A stretch of DNA of 7,167 nt, from contig JALWQD010000126.1 in the NCBI GenBank assembly GCA_026994735.1, forward strand, positions 1-7,167, given 5' to 3'. This document shows, one piece after another, positions 1 to 5,965 of the stretch. The DNA comes from Gammaproteobacteria bacterium (GTDB taxonomy: Bacteria; Pseudomonadota; Gammaproteobacteria; SZUA-140). The translations under genes were made by a program, and so were the position numbers. The first letter of the stretch is position 1, and the number at the start of each line of letters is the position of its first letter. A model generated the notes under the pieces. The model did not search any database. It was not told the DNA's origin and saw nothing but the letters and a program-made list of their open reading frames with translations.

Positions 1-1712
1 AAGGGTGTGTTGCCGCGACGGTCACTGTCTTCGGTCTTTCTTCCATGAGCGAGAAGCAGACGAATACCTTTGTTATCTCCTTCCCAGGCAAGCCGGTTAA
101 TGAGGATATTGCCGTCATTATCCTGACGGCTGCTATCAACACCGTGTGAGAGGATCTGGCGGGCGATATCAAGGTGATGGTTGATCGTCGCCAGCCATAA
201 GGCATCATGTCCCTGTTTATCTGCATGCTGGATATCGGCTTGAGCCTTAAGGAGCACAGAAAGTGTTTTCGCGTGACCATTTCTGGCGGCCCATATCAGG
301 GCAGTAGCGCCATCGTTATCGCTGGTATTGAGTGGGCTGCCACGCTTGATAAGCAGTTCGACTACCCGGTAGTGGCCGTTGCGAGCGGCCTGTAGCAGTG
401 TAATCGAGCCATCGTTAGCGGTTTCCTTGAGCTTGGCGCCGGCAGAGATTAATGCCTGTACGACTTTGACATGACCATTGCGGCTTGCCAGCATTAGCGG
501 TGTGCTGCCATCATCGTGATGAATGTTGATCTTGGCGCCGGCCGCAATGAGTAGCTTAGAGGCCTTCTCATGGCCTTGCATGGCGGCTCTGCTAAGGGCT
601 GTGTAGTTATGCTCATCTTTGGCATTGATCGGGCTGCCTGACTTGAGTAAAGAGCGGATTAAGGCAAGATTGTCCTGCCAAGCGGCAATCATCAACGGCG
701 ACCAGCCGCGATAGGCATCTTTCTGCTGACGTTTATCCGGCGTTGCTGTCGCTTCACGTGTTTGTTTGAGAAAGTCGAGACTGTCCTTTTTGTCAATTTT
801 TGCACCTGCAGCCAGGAGTAACCTTGCCAGTGTTTTATGGCCGCCTTCACGGGCGTAATGATAGGCCGTCCAGCCTTTGCGGTTTTTGTGGTTGACGGTG
901 GTTTTCCTTTTCAGTAATTGCTTGACTGTCCAGGTATCTCCTTGGAGCGTGGCGAGTATCAGCGGAGTATTACCATTATGGTCGGACATATTAATTTTTG
1001 CCCCCTGCTTGAGCAGGACTTTGATGACATTGTGCTGGCCTTCATTGATAGCATGAAAGAGTGCCGTATCACCGAGTTTATCGGTTTCATTGATGTTGGC
1101 TTTGTGTTGCAGCAAATCGTTAACGAGTTGGCTATGGCCGGCGAGAGCAGCCTGGATCAAGGGTGTCATACCCTGTTTGTCCCGACTATTGATGTCAGTG
1201 CCGATGGCAAGCAGTTCGAGAACCTTTTCCCGTTGTCCGAGGTAGGCAGCATGAAGCAGTGATTGACTGTCACTTTGGTCAGGTTTGAGAGGCGTATTGA
1301 GTCGTTGCAGACGCTTTTTCGCCTGGCGATGTTTTTTTGCCGCCGATTTCTGGTACCAGGATTTTGCCTTGACCAGATCACGGCTTAAACCCCAGCCATT
1401 TTCATAGAGCAATCCGAGGTTAAACATGGCATTGGTATTGCCCTGCTTGGCCGCTAAACGAAACCATTTAGCGGCTTGTAAAAAATCTTTTTCTGTACCG
1501 CGACCATTGCGGTAAAGGCCTCCGAGCGCTGTTTGGGCTTTATCATCACCAGCGCTGGCGAGCGGCCGGAGGAGTTTTACTGCCCGGGCAAAATCGTGGC
1601 TGCGAATCGCCAGCAGGGCATCCGAAACGGTTGCTGCGACAGAGCTTTCAAGACAGCCGATGAGTAACAACATCAGAATGATAGTCCGGCGTGTCTGTTG
1701 GCAGTGTTTCAT
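1..1712 (-). CDS. Exported Sel1-repeat plus ankyrin-repeat protein, 3' end beyond window
   Basis: The frame is open from an ATG at 1712 to the left edge (570 codons, no stop seen). Residues 1-27 form a signal peptide: Arg-Arg at 8-9, a hydrophobic core at 11-19, then Leu-Ile-Gly-Cys20, which fits a lipobox; Ser-Val-Ala-Ala at 24-27 is an alternative signal peptidase I site. Residues about 55-125 hold two Sel1-type (TPR-like) repeats, with the AxxxLGxLYxxGxG and AxxWFxxAAxxG patterns. From about residue 150 there are 12 ankyrin repeats of about 33 residues (TPLxxAxxxGHxxxVxxLLxxGAxIN type) and the first residues of a 13th. Repeat 5 carries an insertion of about 20 residues. The role is unknown; such repeats bind proteins, so a periplasmic scaffold or assembly factor for the neighbouring cytochromes is an inference. 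It lies 16 bases after the flavoprotein stop with no clear Shine-Dalgarno, which suggests cotranscription and perhaps translational coupling. Confidence 0.9.
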   Translation of the reverse strand, partial: MKHCQQTRRTIILMLLLIGCLESSVAATVSDALLAIRSHDFARAVKLLRPLASAGDDKAQTALGGLYRNGRGTEKDFLQAAKWFRLAAKQGNTNAMFNLGLLYENGWGLSRDLVKAKSWYQKSAAKKHRQAKKRLQRLNTPLKPDQSDSQSLLHAAYLGQREKVLELLAIGTDINSRDKQGMTPLIQAALAGHSQLVNDLLQHKANINETDKLGDTALFHAINEGQHNVIKVLLKQGAKINMSDHNGNTPLILATLQGDTWTVKQLLKRKTTVNHKNRKGWTAYHYAREGGHKTLARLLLAAGAKIDKKDSLDFLKQTREATATPDKRQQKDAYRGWSPLMIAAWQDNLALIRSLLKSGSPINAKDEHNYTALSRAAMQGHEKASKLLIAAGAKINIHHDDGSTPLMLASRNGHVKVVQALISAGAKLKETANDGSITLLQAARNGHYRVVELLIKRGSPLNTSDNDGATALIWAARNGHAKTLSVLLKAQADIQHADKQGHDALWLATINHHLDIARQILSHGVDSSRQDNDGNILINRLAWEGDNKGIRLLLAHGRKTEDSDRRGNTP

Positions 1713-1728
1713 AACGGTGCCGATGATA

Positions 1729-3030
1729 TCAGGTCTTGCCATGTTTGGTTTCGACCTCGATGCCGATTTCACGCAGCATGGGGGTTGGTAAGAGACCGCC
1801 GGCACAAATGATGATGCCATCATTATCGAGGGTGATTTCATTGCCATCCGCACACTGGATACGAACCTGCTCGGCGGTAATTTCGAGCACATTTGATGAC
1901 AGCAGAACTTGTAGTTGACCGGCTGCAGCCAGTTCGTCGACGCGTTGGCGGTTCTTTTCCTTGGCGCGGGAAAAGGCACCGCTGCGATAGGATAGAGAGA
2001 CGGTTGTTCCCGGCTGATCGGCGATCGTTGTCGCGGCTTCGAGAGCACTATCACCACCGCCGACGACGAGGACATGCTGTCCTTTATATTGCTCGGCATC
2101 AATCAGGCGATAGACAACCTTGTTTTGTTCTTCGCCGGGGACGCCCAATTTGCGTGGAGTTCCCCGACGACCGATGGTCAGCAGTACAGTTGCTGTTTCA
2201 TAACTGCCTTTATTGGTCGTAACGGTGAAACCGGCGGCCGTTTTCTCTACGCCTTCCATGCGTTCATGGTAACTGATATCGACGCCGGTTTTTTCGGTGA
2301 TGTCTTGCCACATTTCAAGTAAAGCTTCTTTTGTTGTTTCACGGATTTTGACCTTGCCAATGATGGGTATCTCGACGGGCTGGGTCATCACGACCTTGCC
2401 GCGCGGAAAATGGGCAACAGTGCCGCCGAGGCTATCCTGCTCGATCGTTTTGTAGCGCAGGCCGTGCTGCTTTGCGGCCAGTGTTGATGATATTCCTGAG
2501 GGACCGGCCCCTATGATGACGACATCATAGGGTTGCGAACCGCCAACAGAGGGCGATTTGCGAATCGAATCCATAGCCTGTTTGCCTTGTTCGATGGCAT
2601 TGCGAATGAGCCCCATACCACCGAGTTCTCCGGCAATATAGATGCCCTCGACATTGGTCTCAAATGTTGCTTTGACCATTGGGATATCGACGCCACGCTT
2701 TTCAGTTCCGAAGACGAGCTCGATGGCTCCGACCGGGCAGGATTTCTGGCAGGCACCATGGCCTATGCAATGGCTGGGATTGACCAGCGTTGCCTTGTTA
2801 TGGATGAGACCGATCACACCCCCTTCAGGACAGGCGGTAACACAGGCGGCGCAGCCGATGCAGACCGATTCATCAAAGACAGGGTGCAGCGAAGCCGGTT
2901 CGGCAAGCCCGGAAGCAAGGGCTGTTTCCTGAGCGCTAAGGCTTTTCTGATGACGACGGTAGCGCAGGAAAAAATATGCGGCGACAACGGCAATCAGTAC
3001 ACCTGTGTATAAAAAAAGTATATTACTCAT
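1729..3030 (-). CDS. Membrane-anchored ferredoxin/FAD/NAD(P) oxidoreductase (YpdA/thioredoxin-reductase-like)
   Basis: 433 residues. A single helix at 4-22 is followed by a basic stretch (Arg23 to Lys29), so the rest should face the cytoplasm. Fe-S motif 1 is C57-x2-C60-x2-C63-x3-C67-P. Motif 2 is C88-x2-H91-x2-C94-x3-C98-P, with His in the second Cys position. Residues about 122-156 resemble the C-terminal FAD-domain motif of thioredoxin reductases (ETNVEGIYIAGE, then a helix). Next come the FAD Rossmann motif GAGPSG at 174-179 and the NAD(P) motif GGGDSALE at 324-331. There is no CxxC redox disulfide between these motifs, so the Fe-S clusters probably replace it as electron port. The likely role is electron transfer between NAD(P)H and a membrane or cytochrome partner; partner and direction are inferred. 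The start is fixed by an in-frame stop six codons upstream; GGGA five bases before the ATG is a weak ribosome site. It is first in the leftward operon and divergent from the cytochrome genes. Confidence 0.9.
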   Translation of the reverse strand: MSNILFLYTGVLIAVVAAYFFLRYRRHQKSLSAQETALASGLAEPASLHPVFDESVCIGCAACVTACPEGGVIGLIHNKATLVNPSHCIGHGACQKSCPVGAIELVFGTEKRGVDIPMVKATFETNVEGIYIAGELGGMGLIRNAIEQGKQAMDSIRKSPSVGGSQPYDVVIIGAGPSGISSTLAAKQHGLRYKTIEQDSLGGTVAHFPRGKVVMTQPVEIPIIGKVKIRETTKEALLEMWQDITEKTGVDISYHERMEGVEKTAAGFTVTTNKGSYETATVLLTIGRRGTPRKLGVPGEEQNKVVYRLIDAEQYKGQHVLVVGGGDSALEAATTIADQPGTTVSLSYRSGAFSRAKEKNRQRVDELAAAGQLQVLLSSNVLEITAEQVRIQCADGNEITLDNDGIIICAGGLLPTPMLREIGIEVETKHGKT

Positions 3031-3109
3031 TCTGGTCCCGGTGTTGTCAATATGTCTACGATATGGTCAGCTTTCATTTATCGGCAAGTTCAGAGAAATC
3101 GACAGATGG

Positions 3110-3159
3110 ACGATAAGCTATCGTTACGGTTTTCACATCAGTCTGCCAGTAGTAACGAT
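3110..3159. promoter_or_regulatory. Candidate operator: ACGAT-type inverted repeats
   Basis: ACGATA-AGC-TATCGT at 3110-3124 is a 15-base palindrome. Its right half is shared with a second inverted repeat, ATCGTTAC (3120-3127) and GTAACGAT (3152-3159), separated by 24 bases. ACGAT half-sites therefore occur three times within 50 bases in the divergent region. A regulator binding here could control both operons. This is an inference from symmetry only; the motif is not one I can assign to a known regulator. Confidence 0.35.
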
Positions 3160-3219
3160 GGTCAGCGTCTTCGGGTTGCTTGTGACAGGGGAACATAATT
3201 TCCTTGGCCGACGTTACAG

Positions 3220-3235
3220 CCCTGTGCTCACAGGG
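3220..3235. repeat. 16-bp perfect palindrome in the divergent region
   Basis: CCCTGTG-CT-CACAGGG has 7-bp arms around a 2-base centre. As RNA it could fold as a 6-bp stem with a GCTC loop. No T-run follows on either strand, so it does not look like an intrinsic terminator. It could be a protein-binding site or a leader hairpin of the rightward transcript. Confidence 0.4.
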
Positions 3236-3277
3236 TACGGTGCACATGCAGCGAGAGGATAATAAATCGCCATGTCT

Positions 3278-3298
3278 CCTTCCCTATCATCAGGAAGG
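3278..3298 (+). other. Leader hairpin upstream of the di-heme b gene
   Basis: CCTTCC at 3278-3283 pairs with GGAAGG at 3293-3298 across a 9-base loop. It lies 70-90 bases before the chosen start and has no T-run after it. It may be a 5' leader structure. Its position inside the longer possible reading frame from 3272 weakly supports that this stretch is untranslated. Confidence 0.25.
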
Positions 3299-3354
3299 GC
3301 AAATGAGTATAGCCCGAATGATGGGGATTTAGTGTTAACAGGCAACGGATTTTC

Positions 3355-3360
3355 AGGAGA
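3355..3360 (+). promoter_or_regulatory. Ribosome binding site that decides the start of the di-heme b gene
   Basis: AGGAGA lies 7 bases before the ATG at 3368. The upstream in-frame ATG at 3272 has no such site, which is why the shorter 307-residue form is chosen. Confidence 0.8.
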
Positions 3361-3367
3361 CTTCACG

Positions 3368-4291
3368 ATGAGCACAACTATTGCCGATGTACAGTCTGCT
3401 ACCCGAGGGCCACGTATGTCGTTATTGAACCGAATCAAACAGAATATATCATCGCTTGCCGGGCGAGGTTTCCCGTTGTTCTTTTCGTTGATTGTACTGG
3501 CGATGATTTTTTATGGCTGGTCAGTGCGTGATCGCGGCTATATCAATGCTGAGGAAGGAACAGGCTATGCGCTGGGCATTGCCGGTGGTGTTGGTATGTT
3601 GCTCCAGCTCGGCTACACCATGCGCAAGAATGTTTCCTGGATGCGCCATATGGGCAAGGTTCGATACTGGTTTATCATTCATATGTTGATGGGCGTATTG
3701 GCGCCGTTGATGATACTTTTTCACGCGAACTTTTCGCTCGGCTCACTGAACAGCAATGTCGCCTTGTTTTCGATGCTGTTGGTCGTTGCCAGTGGCATTG
3801 TTGGCCGTTTTATCTACAGTAAAATTCATAAGGGTTTGAATGGTCGCCACCTTAGTCTGAATGACTTGCGCAGTGAGCTGGCCAGTGATCGCCATGTTAT
3901 GCAGCAGCTCTTTGCTATCGATGAGAGCTTGCCCGGGCGGCTTGACCGCTGGCGTGATCGGGTAATGAAACCACGTTCCTCGTTGCGACAGTTTTTTTTC
4001 CTTGTGCGTTTGCCCTGGTTGTTGTTTGTTTTTCGTATGCGTTTGAAACGGGATATGCGCAAAGCCTTGATGCGCCTAGCCGCAGAACAAGGCTGGGCAG
4101 CAAAGGAAATTCGTCAGTATCGACGCCAAATCAGTAACAGTCTGCTCCATTATGTGCTTGTACTTCGCAGCGTCGCCGGTTTTGCTTTTTATACCCGCCT
4201 CTTTGCTCTCTGGCATGTATTACATATTCCGTTGTTTACCATACTTGTGGTCGCATCGGTGTTTCATATCATTGCTGTGCACATGTACTGA
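3368..4291 (+). CDS. Five-helix di-heme b-type membrane cytochrome (predicted)
   Basis: 307 residues from the ATG at 3368, chosen for its AGGAGA site; an in-frame ATG at 3272 would add 32 polar residues and lacks a ribosome site. Predicted helices are about 36-53, 66-83, 101-119, 131-150 and 280-304. A large basic region (152-279) with a hydrophobic stretch at 209-222 lies between helices 4 and 5; its charge puts it in the cytoplasm and the C-terminus in the periplasm. Helix 3 has H105 and H119 and helix 5 has H286 and H300, each pair 14 residues apart. This is the His-x13-His spacing of di-heme cytochromes b, and in this topology H105/H286 fall near the cytoplasmic side and H119/H300 near the periplasmic side. 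H283 and H305 are further candidates. The likely role is to pass electrons across the membrane between the flavoprotein or quinone and the c cytochromes. I do not recognise a named family. It opens the cytochrome operon, 15 bases before the next start. Confidence 0.8.
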   Translation: MSTTIADVQSATRGPRMSLLNRIKQNISSLAGRGFPLFFSLIVLAMIFYGWSVRDRGYINAEEGTGYALGIAGGVGMLLQLGYTMRKNVSWMRHMGKVRYWFIIHMLMGVLAPLMILFHANFSLGSLNSNVALFSMLLVVASGIVGRFIYSKIHKGLNGRHLSLNDLRSELASDRHVMQQLFAIDESLPGRLDRWRDRVMKPRSSLRQFFFLVRLPWLLFVFRMRLKRDMRKALMRLAAEQGWAAKEIRQYRRQISNSLLHYVLVLRSVAGFAFYTRLFALWHVLHIPLFTILVVASVFHIIAVHMY

Positions 4292-4306
4292 CTCCTGAAG
4301 GCCACT

Positions 4307-5860
4307 GTGTTACGACTTTTTCTGATATTTTTGCTGTTTGTGTCGGCCAATGTCCAGGCCGGTATCTTTGACTCGATTTTGCTACCCGGAGATCTCGTCA
4401 GCGGGCACGCAAAATTTCAGGATAACTGCAAGAAATGTCATTTGCGCTTTGATAAGACCGGGCAGCGGCAGCTTTGTCTCGACTGTCACAAGCTGGTACG
4501 CGCCGATGTGGAGAAAAAGGAAGGTTTTCATGGCAGGATTCCCGGTATCAGGAAGCGGGAATGCAATAGCTGTCATGGTGAGCATCAGGGACGCAAGGCC
4601 GATATTGTCCATCTCGATAGTGCGGCCTTTGACCATCAACAGACCGATTTCAAACTCAAAGGGCAGCATCTCAATCTGGCCTGCAAATCCTGCCATAAGG
4701 ACAGTAAGCCAAAGCGTAAAACGCCAAGCCGTTGTATTTCATGTCATAAAAAACAGGATGTCCATAAAGGCAAGCTGGGCAAGAAATGTCAACGCTGTCA
4801 TGGAGAATCAGGTTGGGCGAAAATTTCTGGCTTTGATCACGATAAAACGGACTTTCCGCTACGTCACGCGCACAAGAAAGCGACTTGCCGTTCATGTCAT
4901 CCCGATGGTCGTTTTGTGAAGGTTGCCGGCCGTTGTGTCAGTTGTCACAAGGTCAACGACAAGCACCGGGGTCAATTTGGCCCTAAGTGCGGAGACTGTC
5001 ACAGTGAGCGCGCCTGGAAGAAGATAAAGTTTAATCATGACAAGGACACCAAATACCGCTTGCGCGGGCGCCATGCAAAGGTCAGTTGTACGGCCTGTCA
5101 CGATGGCAAGCTTTATAAGCAGAAGCTGAAAACGAAGTGTATTGCCTGCCATGAGGGAGAGGATCGACACAAAGGCAGTTACGGTCGCAAATGTGCTGAT
5201 TGCCACCAGCTGACGGGTTGGCAAAAAACGCATTTTCGCCATGACCGGGATACCGACTACCCACTTTTTGGTCGTCATAAAAAGGTACATTGTGTGGCCT
5301 GTCATACAGGTGAAAATATTTATGATGACCTTGATACACAATGCCGCAGTTGTCACGCCCATGATGATATTCACCAAGGTGAACTGGGTAAAAACTGCAA
5401 TCAATGCCATGACCCGGATGGCTGGAACAAGGTCATTGTCTTTGATCATGACCTGAGCCGTTTCCCATTACTCGGCCTTCATACCCTGGCAAGTTGTGAA
5501 GATTGTCATGTTGATCAAAGTTATCGGGGCACAGAGCGGGTTTGTGGTAGTTGTCATGAAGGTGACGATGTTCATGAAAAACGTCTTGGCAGTCGCTGTG
5601 GTCTTTGTCATACCGCAAATGGCTGGCGTGTCTGGTCATTTGATCATGACAAACAAACGGATTTTCGTCTCCGTGGAGCCCATGGAAGGCTGGAATGCAA
5701 GCGTTGCCACCGTCAGGAGATGACCGATGAGGTGCTTGTTCCGAAGGCCTGTTATGGCTGCCATCGGGGCGATGATATACATCGAGGGAACTTTGGACGG
5801 CATTGTGAGCGTTGTCATGGAGAAGATGATTTTAGCAAGGTCGAGATTCGGCGCCGCTGA
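4307..5860 (+). CDS. Periplasmic 21-heme c-type cytochrome (cytochrome c3/c7-like repeats)
   Basis: 517 residues from a GTG start preceded by GAAGG (4297-4301). Residues 1-18 are a signal peptide ending Val-Gln-Ala. I count 21 CxxCH heme-binding motifs between residues 41 and 504. The N-terminal module has four hemes and a CHGEHQGR segment. Five three-heme units of 67-69 residues follow, starting at C143, C210, C278, C346 and C413, then a two-heme partial unit at C482. Each unit reads CxxCH, DxHxGxxG, CxxCH, GW, FDHDxTxFxLxGxH, CxxCH; the non-motif His residues are likely distal ligands. The last unit stops just after its second heme and ends Arg-Arg-Arg. The protein probably forms a linear heme chain carrying electrons through the periplasm from the di-heme b protein. 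The family is widespread in proteobacteria as cytochrome c3 family proteins, but I cannot give a symbol. Confidence 0.93.
   Translation: MLRLFLIFLLFVSANVQAGIFDSILLPGDLVSGHAKFQDNCKKCHLRFDKTGQRQLCLDCHKLVRADVEKKEGFHGRIPGIRKRECNSCHGEHQGRKADIVHLDSAAFDHQQTDFKLKGQHLNLACKSCHKDSKPKRKTPSRCISCHKKQDVHKGKLGKKCQRCHGESGWAKISGFDHDKTDFPLRHAHKKATCRSCHPDGRFVKVAGRCVSCHKVNDKHRGQFGPKCGDCHSERAWKKIKFNHDKDTKYRLRGRHAKVSCTACHDGKLYKQKLKTKCIACHEGEDRHKGSYGRKCADCHQLTGWQKTHFRHDRDTDYPLFGRHKKVHCVACHTGENIYDDLDTQCRSCHAHDDIHQGELGKNCNQCHDPDGWNKVIVFDHDLSRFPLLGLHTLASCEDCHVDQSYRGTERVCGSCHEGDDVHEKRLGSRCGLCHTANGWRVWSFDHDKQTDFRLRGAHGRLECKRCHRQEMTDEVLVPKACYGCHRGDDIHRGNFGRHCERCHGEDDFSKVEIRRR
4733..5860 (+). repeat. In-gene array of three-heme repeats (period 67-69 codons)
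   Basis: Units begin at bases 4733, 4934, 5138, 5342, 5543 and 5750. The repeat is clear in protein but diverged in DNA, so it is an old expansion. The sixth unit is truncated after two hemes by the stop codon. Confidence 0.85.
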
Positions 5861-5965
5861 TGCTTTGTCAGTGCGCTAAGAAAATCAAGAATTGAGAATT
5901 TCATGGTCTGCCTGGTTAAGACCGGAAAAAATGACCACCGAGTAGTGGTAAGGAGAAGAGTCAGA
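5861..5965 (+). other. Gap between the two cytochrome genes
   Basis: 105 bases, exactly 35 codons and free of stops in the shared frame of the two flanking genes. It holds two small hairpins: GGTCT/AGACC (5905-5909 with 5919-5923) and ACCAC/GTGGT (5934-5938 with 5945-5949). The second sits directly before the ribosome site and could influence translation of the downstream gene. There is no T-run, so no terminator is supported. Confidence 0.45.
5951..5955 (+). promoter_or_regulatory. Ribosome binding site of the second multiheme cytochrome
   Basis: AGGAG lies 10 bases before the ATG at 5966. It favours this start over an in-frame ATG at 5903, which would put 21 extra residues in front of a good signal peptide. 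Confidence 0.75.

Larger units (their letters stand above)
3031..3367. promoter_or_regulatory. Divergent intergenic region with palindromes
   Basis: This 337-base stretch separates the flavoprotein operon from the cytochrome operon and must hold both promoters, assuming the operons are transcribed as drawn. I see no convincing -35/-10 pair on either strand; GATAAT at 3258-3263 is -10-like but has no matching -35 box. It contains a 6-bp-arm palindrome at 3110-3124, an 8-bp inverted repeat (3120-3127 with 3152-3159), a 16-bp palindrome at 3220-3235 and a hairpin at 3278-3298. No small gene with a ribosome site was found in it. Confidence 0.55.

Noticed and set aside
918..1262. Plus-strand frame of 114 residues in the ankyrin region
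   Set aside because: The minus strand has an uninterrupted 570-codon ankyrin frame here; the plus frame has no ribosome site or recognisable motif.
3181..3205. CRP/FNR-type site starting at TGTGA (3181)
   Set aside because: Only one half matches; the second half-site TCACA or ATCAA is not at the required spacing.
3005..3262. Plus-strand reading frame of 85 residues with a hydrophobic start across the divergent region
   Set aside because: It has no ribosome site, begins antisense to the flavoprotein's membrane-helix codons (lysine and hydrophobic codons there give a misleading helix-like start), and resembles nothing I know.
3272..3367. Longer start for the di-heme b protein (32 extra residues)
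   Set aside because: No ribosome site at 3272; the extension is polar and overlaps a hairpin, while the ATG at 3368 has AGGAGA at ideal spacing.
4892..5449. Minus-strand frame of 185 residues opposite the 21-heme gene
   Set aside because: It is the shadow of repeated CxxCH codons, whose complement gives Met/Thr/Val/Ile-rich sequence. The plus strand has a coherent heme protein.
5858..5860. TGA as a recoded sense codon (selenocysteine, Trp or Gly)
   Set aside because: Long genes in the window contain no internal TGA and use TGG for Trp; the next gene has its own start signals. Read-through of the earlier TGA at 4289 would also place a new hydrophobic segment after a periplasmic C-terminus, which would put the cytochrome on the wrong side of the membrane.
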